From Liolophura sinensis (Eukaryota > Mollusca > Polyplacophora > Chitonida > Chitonidae): a stretch of DNA of 64,000 nucleotides. This document shows positions 23,440 to 35,122 of this stretch, piece by piece. The notes beneath the pieces are model-generated. The model ran no database searches. It was not told the DNA's origin and was given only the letters and a program-made list of their open reading frames with translations. Positions within the stretch are counted from its first letter, which is position 1, and every line of letters starts with the position of its first letter. Both the position numbers and the translations under genes were made by a program. The DNA lies in NCBI RefSeq assembly GCF_032854445.1, contig NC_088295.1:90479836-90543835 (forward strand), written 5' to 3'.

Positions 23440-25890
23440 ACATATATACATGGACAAATGTATGTTGTTGTTTTATGTTCCTTTCAATTGCTCTTTGCAA
23501 TTCTTGGTTCAATTCTTTGTTGTGTTATTTGAGTTTAGTGGAGATAATAAACCTTGGTAAGTTTTCATGCGTCAAGTTTTCCTTTGTCAGGCAAAATTTC
23601 TCAGCAGTGGCTGTTCCCTACAATTTCATTGTTTAAAATATACACTTGATAACATGACAGATTATGAACAAAGTTTGTCAATTATTCTTTTGTTAAAAAA
23701 TAATCTTTTACACAGATTTTATTATTTTTCGCAAACGAAAGTATTGACTAAATATTTAACCGCGGTGGTTAAATAATTCTCTCCACGATCAAACGATTCC
23801 CAAACGAATAAGACAATTTTCTTTGCAAGAAATATTTTTATTAAAACAAATCATTTTTAACATGTAAATTTTTTCAGTGAAACATTCTTTGTCCACTTTT
23901 GCTAACAAACTCTCTGACAACCGTCTAGTATCAAGTGTATATGTACAAATCAGAAAAAAACGAAACAAAATTGCATGAGACTAATAACCCATAATAGGCT
24001 TGGCATCGTTTAATCAAATTTCTGAAATTACAACATACGTAATCGTTTTTACTGAATAAACCGTTGCAGGTATAAAGTTCAAAGTGTCAAGCGTTTCAGT
24101 ATAGGTTTTAAAATCATTTAATTTTATAACAGTAAAACATTTTCCCTATATATTACCAAAACATTCATATACAAAACAATACTTTCTCACATAGCAGCTT
24201 TTTGAAGGCATCATAAATTTTTATTAATAGACAATATTCCGCATGAAAAATGAACAATAAGGAATACCACACATGTTAATTAAACGCAGTTAAATACCAA
24301 ATCAAATAAATATGCTTAACAGTAAGCGAATAAATCAGTGACTTATTCAAGTATACACACAAAGAATGATAATAAATCTTTTAGTAATGAATGAACTGGA
24401 AAAACGGACAAATCCTAGAGCCCTGCACGCGATCGAGACTGTTCAGTTCTTGTCTGTCTTCCCACTGCGTCCTTCACGTTTCAGAAGAAAGGCTATTAAG
24501 TATCATTTCCTGGAACTATTCTTGTCCACATCTTTGTCATCCCCTTTCTCCAGGTCATTCCACGATATGGCGGCAACAGCTTGTCAAATAAATCCCCCAA
24601 AAAACTACATGAATAACTTATTATTTATCCATTCGTTTTGGGCTAGACGTCATGCACAAGGCCATATCACCATAAAATGACGACCGCCTGCATGGTTTGT
24701 GGACAGGAGAAACTGGCAGAAACCGGCATATAAGCCGCAGTCTTTTGCCAGCTAAATATTATTAAAATGCACAGTTACGTTTTAATGATTAAGTGAAAAG
24801 TTTACTCCATGTTAATCAAATCAGCTAATGCAGTATTATATAAACATACGAAGAAAAGTTTCTAAGAAAACCTTTTTCTATTGTTTTAAAGAAAAGGCAC
24901 AGTTATATTTAATCTGCGATTTATTATGCAAGCCACCCAAATTTGTCAGGAACGTGTAGATATATTTTCAGGATAACATGGACTTACAACTGACTGCAGG
25001 CCCTTTAGTGTTTTGTATACTAAACAGAATGTCAAAAAATGGATATGGTTTTCCACGCAATTATACGTTAGCTATAATTTTCACGATGCCCATCTCATAA
25101 ATTGCTGGTAGCAGCCCGCACAACCAGCTGACACTTAGATAGATATCGATAATATATACACGCTTCACTCCTGACAGCAATAATCTGGATAAATCATTCC
25201 AATTAACCAAAGATTTAGGACCAAACCTTTGAGATAATTGTTTTACAGTCTACTGTGATGATCAGTGTAACAGAAAATGAAGTGATTAGGGTGATTTGGT
25301 TTCGTTCTCGCGATCTGGGTATTTTGTGTGACAATGTGTACTTCCCTGCCTGTTTTAGAGAGTAAAATAGACTATCATAATTATTACCAGTATATTTTTG
25401 TCATAAATATACGTCATTAAAAAAATCTTGCCTACCAACATGGGTCAAGGTTGTGGGCAACTTTAATTTCAGAAATTTTCTTGTTGCAATTAATTTCAGG
25501 CCCACAACTTCTTCAAAATTCCTTCCACCGTTTAAAGCGAGCTCGATTTTAACAGTAAAACGTATATCCGACAGGCCTTCTTGGTGGTAAAAAATATATA
25601 CACATAAACGCACATACTCATTGTCCTGGTGTAAGCTTAAAAATATTTCAAGAAATACTTCAATTGTGTTAGCCAGTTAGTAGATGTTGTACTTGTGCTT
25701 TATTCATTCTGTCGCAGATTTGTCTGTCAGGCAGTTTTAAACGCCCTTGGTCTCAGAATTAACCAACTCATGTTTCAATAACAACCTGTTTCCTCCAGGC
25801 AGCCTGTGTCCTATAGAGCGATATAGTTGATTAGGTACATTGTGAGGCTTAAAGACGTGTTCCTATAGCCTGGAATAGATAAAGGGAGGT
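23440..25890. other. No gene recognised
   Basis: AT-rich spacer between gene B and the SINE before gene C. No supported exon, RNA gene or tandem repeat was found. Confidence 0.45.
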
Positions 25891-25893
25891 TGG

Positions 25894-26163
25894 GATTAGT
25901 ATTTGTTTATTTGTTTGATTGGTGTTTTACGTCGTACTCAAGAATATTTCACTTATACGACGGCGGCCAGTATTATGGTGGGAGGAAACCGAGCAGAGCC
26001 GTGGGGAACCCACGACCATCAGCAGGTTGCCGAAAGACCTTCCCGCGTACGGCCGGAGAGGAAGCCAACATTAACTGGACTTGAACTGACAGCGATCACA
26101 TTGGTGGAAGGCTTCGCGGTCATTGCTCCGTGCTGGCGTGCTAAACCCCCGACCACGGGGACC
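25894..26163 (-). mobile_element. Meta-type SINE, diverged
   Basis: Reverse-strand copy of the family at 7.9 kb. It has TTGGTGTTTTACGTCGTACT, CTTATACGACGGCGGCCAGT, TACGGCCGGAGAGGAAGCCA and the tRNA-like head running to CCACGGGGACC. It is more diverged than the 7.9 kb copy and I found no clean target-site duplication. It lies about 300 bp upstream of gene C. Confidence 0.88.
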
Positions 26164-26357
26164 GCTCGAGCATTATTAGCACACAACTGGTTCACAAACT
26201 ATTTATCTATATCCCATGCACCGTGTATGCATATCTCGTTCCTCTATAAGCAAAAATGTCACGAAATTAGAAAATCATTACGAGTGCTTTGAACCAGTTT
26301 ACTACCATATAGGTTATCAGGCCATCTGGCTGAAACTTCCGGTCTTTAACTGATGGC

Positions 26358-26365
26358 TATAAATA
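26358..26365 (+). promoter_or_regulatory. TATA box of gene C
   Basis: TATAAATA lies 85 bases before the gene C start codon, with no competing ATG that would extend the reading frame. Confidence 0.6.
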
Positions 26366-26442
26366 GCTTGATTAGTATTGGTGCTCTCTGACTTTATCAT
26401 CATCTTGGCCATTTCGACTTTGGAACAGCGGTTCGCGCGACA

Positions 26443-29206
26443 ATGTCTGGATCACTCCTTGCTATCTTCATTTGCTGCCTGCTAGTGGTATATGTAGGTA
26501 AGTATTGCCATTGTTATCGTTAATGTACGGGACCGTAAACGGAAATGGAGAATATTAATTTCGTATCGCCTTAATACGGCTACATATAAAACAGTGAAGT
26601 GTAATTTGGCTTGTCGGCAAGCCAAACTCTGTTTGTGATGCCAGAATGTATGCTATCATGACATAATACTGTGTCGAGGGATCATAGGAACCATAGGAAG
26701 TGTAATATGATCCTGTGGGCAAGCCAAACTCTGTTTGTGATGCCAGAATGTATGCTATCATGACATAATACTGTGTCGAGGGATCATAGGAACCATAGGA
26801 AGTGTAATATGATCCTGTGGGCAAGCCAAACTCTGTTTGTGATGCCAGAATGTATGCTATCATGACATAATACTGTGTCGAGGGATCATTCGACTTTCAT
26901 GTTGAATAAATAAAATATGTCTGCTATATATATTTAACGGAATAAACTCCTGAATGACAGAATAATCGGCTGTAATAGCAGAATGCATTCCAGCATCAGT
27001 CAAAAACAGACCTTCTGTTAAATTCAACAGAATATTCTTTTGGGAGTTGGTTGTTGGTTTGATTTTTGTTGTGTTCCTAACGACATATCTCAGCCCTTGC
27101 TACATGCAGTATGCAGAACGCTACACTGGGAGATCATGAAACTCCCCATTGCCTAAAATGTCAACATTTGTACATGTTAAAATGATACATGTCAAAATAT
27201 CTTAAAATACTGTATCCAGGTTGTAGGGTACAGAATGTCAGATCACAAAATTTATAATCCTACACTCAACACCTAAAACAGTTATTTTGAAATGCGATAT
27301 AGAGTTAAATTACAAGCGTTTCTAATGGTTTGGTAAAGTTTTATAAACTTGCTTGAAAAAGTGATAACGCACCATTAAAGATGCTTTGCCTAGCTTCCCT
27401 TCGTCACTGGCAAAATGTTGGATTTAACCCTATTAAAGCTATACACGTAAAGTCTATTAGTTTCACAAAAATGACTGTACGAGTCCAGCCGGTTCTCTAT
27501 GTTGTAGACGAATGGTTCGTCTGGTTAAGTTAGACATTTCTGTGACAGTTACAGTACATGTAAATTGATCAAACTGTATTAGTCAGATCATTCAAACCGT
27601 ATGACAATGTTGGTGATAGAGAAATCCTCAGTAGAAAGCTGGTTTTACTGCTATGGTATACACCCAACCATTGCCAGTAGTTGTCAGGAGTTATCTTCTT
27701 ACATATACGCTTACTAAGCACAAATAGGTAACATATCCTGGTACAGCTATTCTCATTTCAGCACAGAAGTTTACTTTAGAAACTGAGCCTGAAGGGGGTA
27801 ATTGGTTTGGGGTATAACTTCCCAACAATGCTGACCTTAACCTCACCCTTTCTATTATTGGGCCTACAAACATGTACACACACACACACACACTTACGTT
27901 TCTTACAAAGGTTTGGGACACATCCCAGAAGGTTTATCAGGGCTAGAGAATGGTTGGTTTGTATATCGGCTCTGCAGGGTTACCTACCACCAGTAGCCAG
28001 ATTGCTGTTATATAAGGCGTAAAATCACAATCAAATCCTAATGAAATAATTTAGACAGTGTTTCCGATTATTGGTCTCAGAATCCTCTATACCCTGCGTG
28101 GATGAAGATGGGAAAACCGTAGCAGTTGGTAAAACTTGGACACGATGTGATGGCTTGTGCTGCATGCAGACCTGCAAGTGTAAGAGGTCCGGCGGCTCGT
28201 GTGGGCCTACCATGTAAGTACACGTATACTCTATACACGATGTCAAGGACCTCGTGTTCGCCAAGCTTGTAAGTGGACGTATATAAATTTAGTCTATAAA
28301 CGGTGTCAGTACTTGTACAGTCTGTACACGGTAGGGGTCTCATATGGGCCTACCGTGTAAGTACACGTATAATCTATACACGGTGTTAGGAGCTAGTGTG
28401 GACCTCCCATGTAAGTACACATATAATCTATAGACGGTGTTAAGAGTGTGGTGTGGGCCAACCACAGAAGTACGCGTAAAGTGTATTCAAGCTATCAGGG
28501 GGCGACGTGTATGCCTACCATGTATATTATATGCCTACCATGTATGTTCCTGACATCTATACACGATGTCAGGAACCTCGTGTTGGCCTAGCTTTAAGTG
28601 CACGTGTATAGTCTATACACGGTGTCAGTACATGTACAGTCTGTACACGGTATCAAGGGTCTCGTGTGGGCTTACAGTATAAGTGCACGTATAGTCTATG
28701 CAAGCCGTCAGTGGGTCACGTGTGGGCCTGCTATGTACATGTAATGTAGACTTATAGTATATACATGGACCACCACACGTGTAGTCTACAAGGAGTCAAA
28801 GTGATCTTATGGACCTACCATGTAATTATTATGTGTCATGGTATAAACGGACTGAGGGTGTGGGGACTACCGTTTACTACCGGTGTACACCTCTATACCG
28901 AAGGGTTTATCCAGCATGCCTTCAATGTAGGTGTTTCACACAATTCCTTCCTCTTCGGGCTTCCCTTGTTGTTCCAATCCTATGCAATTTACTGAAATGA
29001 TTTATTCATTTGAACGTTAATAATCGTTTAATCAAATAAAAGTTATATATTTCACGTTGCTACTGTAAAATTGTCATTCCTGTTGACTCATGTGTTAGCT
29101 ACGTTCTTTTTAACCTAGGTGTAACCTAATAAGGCTTCCTGAAGGTTGTCGTGTGGCCGACGGACCAAAAGGTAGCGACTGTTGTCCGGTGATATGTCCC
29201 AAGTGA
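26443..29206 (+). CDS. Gene C: secreted 12-cysteine VWC-like protein, 91 aa
   Basis: Three coding exons: 26443-26497, 28081-28213 and 29119-29206, joined in phases 1 and 2 to an intact 91-residue product. Exon 1 encodes a signal peptide (MSGSLLAIFICCLLVVYV). The mature start is ESSIPCVDEDGKTVAVG and the end GSDCCPVICPK. The spacing of all twelve cysteines is identical to gene A (C-x16-C-x3-CC-x3-C-x1-C-x6-C-x4-C-x8-C-x10-CC-x3-C). This is the cleanest member of the cluster: canonical GTAAGT donors, pyrimidine-rich acceptors, a TATA box upstream and AATAAA at 29292. VWC-like affiliation is inferred from the cysteine layout and CCPxxC ending. Biological role unknown. Confidence 0.88.
26599..26890 (+). 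repeat. Tandem repeat, 102-bp unit, about 2.9 copies, in gene C intron 1
   Basis: GCAAGCCAAACTCTGTTTGT starts at 26617, 26719 and 26821, exactly 102 bp apart, with copies almost identical. The open frame seen on the minus strand is a by-product. Confidence 0.95.
28195..28830 (+). repeat. Degenerate 54-bp splice-donor repeats at start of gene C intron 2
   Basis: Beyond the authentic donor at 28214, donor-like GTAAGT recurs at about 28269, 28356 and 28410, and weaker forms continue to about 28820 (GGACCTACCATGTAATT). Spacers share TCTATACACGGTGTCA and CTCGTGTGGGCC with the intron of gene A. The array is older and less uniform than that in gene B. Confidence 0.82.
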
Positions 29207-29877
29207 GCCCTACCAGACTACACCTTCCTCAGGACCAATGATCACCACACATCGCTCATCGTGCTTACTCCCCCTGTCACCCGTCAGTAAGAATAAAAAC
29301 ACCAGCAAAATATACTTGCAGGACTAATTGCAGTTTTCATTTACTGGGATTGTGGCTGGAATCTGAATTTAGATCGCGGTTGTGGTTTTGGGTTAGAAGT
29401 GGAAACACTATACATTGCCGGCTTTAGTCCTCCTAGTGCTATTGCTAATGAGCACTTTTTGTACATACATTAGCCTGAAAGGCGACTAAATGGCGTTTTG
29501 ACCTTTCGGAGAGATCTTTATAAACTATTTCCGGTGCAGTTTAGGTTTAAAACATTATGGTACTATCGTTCGTTGTCAGTATTGTCAATTAGGAGGAAAC
29601 AAGCTGAATCTAAGCAAAATGGACGTTCTCTTACGAGAGATGACTGTGGATGAGGTAGGAAACAGAATTCTCATAAACCCAGGTTATTCTAGGTCCAAAA
29701 GTTTCTACCACACACGTGCTAATAACGGGCTTGGGGAGTTCATACCGTTTGTCGGTGCTCACAATGTAGAATCCGGGGCAAGAATTTGAGTTCCCTCTTT
29801 CCCCCTACTACAGAAGTTTCTCTAAGCCATTGCTAAATCCGTGTACTCCAACACTGTCACTTTGCTTGAATACCTAT

Positions 29878-30225
29878 CCATATAGAGCGTCCGCCTCGCA
29901 GTCGGGAGACTTGGCGTCAAACCCGGATCGGGTCATACTAAAGACTTTAAAAATGGTACTTGTTGCTGCCTCGCTTAGTGCTCAGCACTGAGAGGTTAGA
30001 ACAAGAAAACAGGAACGGGTGGCCTGGTGTTAGTATAATGTGTCTGTATGGGGTGTCCTGTCTGATGTCCGGCGTGAGACTTCAGTGGCGGCACCAATTT
30101 GACGGCATGGACACGCCCCTCCCCAAGACAGAGTACATGTACACACACATAATCACTCCTAGTCGTCATTTGACTGAAAAATTAAGCACGACGTAAAACC
30201 CCAAGCATACATCCATACACACATA
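29878..30225 (+). mobile_element. SINE (CATACA-tail family)
   Basis: It has a tRNA-like head (TAGAGCGTCCGCCTCGCAGT, CAAACCCGGATCGGGTC), a body TTGTTGCTGCCTCGCTTAGT, GTCATTTGACTGAAAAATTA, then ACGTAAAACCCCAAGCATAC with a CATACA tail. Related to the copy at 13.87 kb and more distantly to those at 31.0 and 57.5 kb. Confidence 0.8.
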
Positions 30226-30470
30226 TCTATTGACAATTATTCCATTCATGCACTAAACTTGCCTAAACACATCGGCGAAGAGACAAATAGGTCAATTTTC
30301 CAATTTCCCAACAGAACTTATAGGGTTCCGCAATTAATAAATCGATACAGCGATTCATGACACCAGAACTGGAAGACTTCGAGATAACTGGAATTACCTG
30401 ATGTATATGAATATGTGTAGTCGATTCACTGGGCTTGCCTCTACCGGAAGGGTACGTGACCCAGCTGTCA

Positions 30471-30565
30471 AGATGATGGTGTTTAGGTCGCTGGGAGGAC
30501 GCGCTGGTTCGACCCCATATACCCACCGATAGGATCTGGGTGACAATAAGTGGGGTCAGCGGCAC
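30471..30565 (+). repeat. Dispersed 95-bp direct repeat, copy 1
   Basis: Begins AGATGATGGTGTTTAGGTCG and ends AAGTGGGGTCAGCGGCAC. It matches copy 2 at 31880-31974 at 94 of 95 positions. It contains GGTTCGACCCC, similar to a tRNA B box, so it may be part of an unrecognised SINE. Confidence 0.9.
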
Positions 30566-30975
30566 TGGTGTAGCTGTTGGGGTCATCTAACACGGTGTTC
30601 GTTGTTGGACACTCTGTCTTGTCTTGTCCATCAATATGGTGAGAAGTCCATTACCTAGACGTATGCAACTTCCCTATGGCTGGTCTCCATGGCACAGTAC
30701 ACATGTTCAGTCATCTGTGGAAGCTCGCGCCACCTGGTGGACAAATATGCCAACCTTTTGGGTGGAAATTGTGAACTGAATCATTGGAGACGGCTGCTAC
30801 AAGAACTGACCACACCTTGAAAGCAAAACTCTGTATTTAAAAACTACGATTTCGATAATCTTTGTTGGTATGCGGTAATAAAGCCTTTAACTATTTTTAT
30901 ATTTTTAAGCAACTCTAAACCAATCACTATCAATGACATTGTTGTCCTCTTGCAAAACTCTCCGTTGTCGTAATT

Positions 30976-31345
30976 TTTTACCGACCTAGATAGCACAGTT
31001 GGTACAGCGTCCGCTTCAGGAGCGGTAGATCCAAGATCAATCCTGGGTCGAGTCACATCTAAGACTTTAAAAGAGGAAGTCGTAACTTCCTCGCTTGGAG
31101 TTCAGCATGAAGGAGATTGTGCAACGGCTGACTGACCCGCATCAGTATAATGCCTCGGGCGGGGCGCCTTACTTGCCTTCGGGGAGTCGTCTCAGTGAAG
31201 CAGCACTAGATAAAAGAGCGGTGAAAATCAGTCCTGCAACAAGGAGGCACATTACATACACCCTAAGAATTCCTTTGTCGTCATATGACTGAAAAATTGT
31301 TGGGTACGATGTTACACCCCAAGCACTCACTCACTCCTAAGTTTT
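30976..31345 (+). mobile_element. tRNA-derived SINE with CTCACT tail
   Basis: Head TAGCACAGTTGGTACAGCGT (A-box region) and B-box-like GATCAATCCTGGGTC. The body contains AGACTTTAAAAGAGGAAGTC, GGGGAGTCGTCTCAGTGAAG and CATATGACTGAAAAATTGTT, and the tail CCCCAAGCACTCACTCACTC. It belongs to the same family as the copies at 56.4 and 57.5 kb. Confidence 0.88.
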
Positions 31346-31879
31346 AAAAGTCTATTTCAACACAACCGAGCTTGGATCCCATCATGCATCAGCCGTTTCT
31401 CAAACTTTAGCTGCGTAATAGAGAGAAAAATATACATGGCTGCGCAGATACCTCACATAATGTATTACAGATGAAAGAAAAGTGTAAAGTGCCGGGGAGA
31501 CCAGCTACAGGGAAGTTGCATACCTCTAGTTACTGAACTTCTGATATGATATATGCACCTTGATCTCGATCTGTATGTTGATGATAATTTGTGCCTCTCA
31601 CATGCAAGAGTTCGCCAGTTCCATGTCGACAGTGGTGTTCATCACCTAAGCTTGAGGTGTTTGATCGCGGTAATGCACTTGGAAAGCGGTTACACAACAT
31701 ACCAAGGGCTTTAGCAAGATCAAAGACGTCAACCGGTTGGTGATAACCTACTTACATAATGACGCCATTGTTCGACCTTAAGTGCTTTACTTTGCGTATT
31801 GTCGAGTTTGTAGGGACAGTTCTTAGGACACACATTGGCATAAGAAATAATGTCCATTTACAGGTATTTTGTTTTCGTC

Positions 31880-31974
31880 AGATGATGGTGTTTAGGTCGC
31901 TGGGGGGACGCGCTGGTTCGACCCCATATACCCACCGATAGGATCTGGGTGACAATAAGTGGGGTCAGCGGCAC
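31880..31974 (+). repeat. Dispersed 95-bp direct repeat, copy 2
   Basis: Differs from copy 1 (30471-30565) by one base, while the flanks of the two copies are unrelated. The near-identity implies recent copying. Confidence 0.9.
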
Positions 31975-33473
31975 GTGGTGCATGTAAGGCGACACCAAAT
32001 TCCAATACTTTATGCAATCTGAATTAATTGGCAATATTCATGTCGACTCAAAGCACAGGAGAAAAACTCGGTTTTCCAAGCTATATCCTTTCAGATCGGA
32101 CCCGATGACAAGTGAAATTATGATTAACATATCTGGACATCACTCTGTCTTCGTGCCTATTTTACACAGGACAAGAGCAAACCCATTAATATGACCCCCA
32201 AAGCACATGTGAAATACACAGCATACACAATCAAGAGTGCAAAATTATCAAATACTTAGAAATTCTATCTTATTTTCTTGTAAAACAATGATATTGGGTA
32301 GAAAATAAAAAACCTACTGACACAGATTAAGACACAATACAAGCCTTTTGTATCCCTAGAAGAACATTTCGAACTTTTCTGCCTAGTTAATTACTTTTGA
32401 TGTCAATAAAATGTTCCGAGGTCAGTGATGAAACGTCAAATGTAGTGTCCCAGATGCACGCGAGACTGTTCTACGTGATATTTCATACATGTCAGAAATA
32501 GAAAGAAATTTGCACGCTTGCCGTTGCTATTTCTTAGCACATATCGCCACAATGTGGCTGAAAGATTGCCCATGTGGCCTTAAGTCATGGTCATTCTGGT
32601 TCAGTATAGCAGGTGCAATGAAAAACACGTACGACCTGACAGGAAGCCAGCATGAGCTGGACTCACAGTAAGCCCACTGGTGAGAGGCTCCTATCGTCGT
32701 GCTTCCCCGTAAATAATTAAGTAAATGAAATATAACAAGAATACAGACAACAATAGGGAACAGTAAACATTGATCAAGCAGAAGTTATTTGACACTGGAC
32801 AGATAAAAACCTGAAAGATAACGAATACACTTTATACACAATACCAACATTGTTTTCTTATAAAATGAATAAACATACAGTATACTTTTAAGGCGTTATT
32901 CATTACGAATTTAAATGATAGTTCGTATACAGTTACAAATAGCCCGGATGGCGCACCCCCTCCCACCTAACAACACAACTGTTGTAAGAATCACACTGAG
33001 GGAGGCATTGCTTATGGATTTACAACTTCTTGGTTTATTGTCACGACGTTTCGATGCAGATACTAGAATCGTTATCAAGTGAATGACCCCATAACATAAA
33101 GTTCTTAAATATAACAAGTAGGGCTATAGGTGTCAATAGGTAATAAACAATAGAGTTATGTAGAGAATTAGTGCTCAGAGGATGGAGGGAGATTAAGGGG
33201 TAAGCTCTGAGCAGTGTTAATGGGCAGAAGGCCGTACGTGTACAAGGCTGTCACTGGAGAACCCCTGCATGACAACTCTCTTATTTCAATACTACATTAA
33301 TCTGATCCCTCCAGAGCTAACGTTCAAAGAGGCTATACCGACAAAAGTCCATATTCACGAATATAATCAAATTTTGTCATTTACCAAGAATACATCTATC
33401 TCTGATTCTTACCTTGCAATACATATCAGACTGTTGCATGTACTAATTATAGTGTTAAGATGGTTCTAAAGTC

Positions 33474-33535
33474 ACCCTCGTATAAGTGAAATATTTTTGA
33501 GTACGGATTTAAACACCAGTCCAATAAATATATAA
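33474..33535 (+). mobile_element. 62-bp 3' fragment of Meta-type SINE
   Basis: Only the end of the SINE is present (CTCGTATAAGTGAAATATTT through AATAAATATATA). It is flanked by a perfect 10-bp duplication TTCTAAAGTC at 33464-33473 and 33536-33545, so it inserted as a severely 5'-truncated copy rather than eroding in place. Confidence 0.85.
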
Positions 33536-34189
33536 TTCTAAAGTCTGAAAAAGTTTTAATGCGACCTGCTTTATAAATTTTGGGATTGTACCGATTTTTA
33601 GGGCTAACACGTGTACAGCGTTTAACGTAATAACTAAAATTCGATTGGATTTGTGGAGATCGATTTTTTATCCCAAAATCTTCGAAATAGACCCTTTAAA
33701 CCTTGATTGAAACTCCTGTTAAAGTCAGACACAGACAACCTAACTAACTTAATTAATTCATACATACATAAACATCACTGTAAGGACTCGTTTGATGCTG
33801 AGAACCAAGCAGCACCTGATGAAAGAGTGTAATTTATTTGTGTAAAACAGTATAATCATGAAAATGTAAAATCGCCATACTTTGGCAAAGGGGCCAATTC
33901 AACAAATTCATTTCAGACTTCAGTCGAAATTTGAAATACGATGCTACGGCTTGCTTTTTGACATAAGAATTCATCAATATTATCTCGATAAAAGTGTCCA
34001 AATTTCAACTTTCAGTACCAAAAGCTAAGCAATGATGGTGAAGAGGTTTTTAAATTTTGACATATATCCGAGATGGCTTTGTGGAATCGGCACCGGCAGC
34101 CTGTGTAATAAATAACCATCAGACCGAAAGGTTAAAAAGAACTAAGTTCATAGTTTTCACTAGAAGGAAGCAGTGTTTTTTTTTTACAG

Positions 34190-34325
34190 GCAAACGCAGA
34201 GGCAATGCTGACCAGAAAGGTTGCGGATATTCTGAAATGCGTGCTGCCCATGGTCAAAGGGACATCCCTCCCATTATATATGGAGGCTAGTGAGTCAAAT
34301 CTGTGTACCCAACACCACATGTACG
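34190..34325 (+). other. Possible orphan exon
   Basis: A strong acceptor (TTTTTTTTTACAG) ends at 34189 and a donor (TACG|GTAAGC) follows 34325. One frame stays open throughout (begins ANAEAMLTRKVADILKC). No partner exons or known domain were found, and a second frame is also open for most of the length. Coding status is therefore weak. Confidence 0.25.
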
Positions 34326-35122
34326 GTAAGCGTAACCCCTTCTCGTTGTAACGGATTATGAACGACCACATTTCGTCAGTGAGTTACAATGTATATATTA
34401 GCCTCTAAGGCAGGCGCTACAGCAAGCCATATTTCATGGCGGAGATGAACCACACCGATATCACCAGAAATTTTGTTATCCATCAACTGAACAAGACTCA
34501 ACTCAATCAATTAATATAATTATACGTATTCCCAATGTACGCCTGTGACAATTAACCGGTGCCTGTTTTTACTGCCTGCTAAAAGGTTTTGTACCGTGGA
34601 CTCAAGTAACTAGAGGGCATAAAATGATCAAGTGAAACGTGTCCGTGAAACGTTTTAATAAAACCATCCACAGCTAACTGTTAATTTAGATAGGAAGATA
34701 TCTGGTGATTTTAAAACGCGAGTGGTTCTGTAACAAAGTTCCTTTGTCCATTGAAGCAGTTGGGACATTTTATCATAACTCCTGACGCTCGATTCTGGCC
34801 TTCACCTCTCGGCTAACAACACAGCACAACATTCCCTGGACATTTTGTCGGAGGGCGAAGTGGAAACATCCTTCGGGTGTAAATATTTAGAGCAGGCCCC
34901 ACATGTAACTCGTAACTTTTATCTTTACTAATCATTTGCATTCTGTTCTGAAGTCTCCTAACTAAAATGACGGTTAGTTCAACTCAGCTGACGTGTACCC
35001 CTTCCGTCGGCTATGGACGCTCCATTAATTAGCCTCATTCGCTATGTGATCGTCACTATATGGAGATCTCATCAAGTAGTGAAGCTGTTTTTACTTACCA
35101 TAAACCCTCCCAACACTGAGTA

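Larger units (their letters stand above)
31975..35120. other. No confident gene; small SINE pieces and one exon-like stretch
   Basis: An ATATGGCTGAAA-type SINE fragment lies near 32530-32615. An exon-like stretch with good splice signals is at 34190-34325 (listed separately). The rest shows no domain, RNA gene or repeat. Confidence 0.4.

Noticed and set aside
12815-29206. Calling the three cysteine-rich genes venom toxins or defensins
   Set aside because: The cysteine layout with CCPxxC end fits a VWC-like domain better, and nothing in the window points to venom or antimicrobial action.
32911-33117. Possible remnant of a reverse-transcribed element (TTGGTTTATTGTCACGACG and CGTTATCAAGTGAATGAC)
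   Set aside because: Too short and without a recognisable protein motif to assign to any family.
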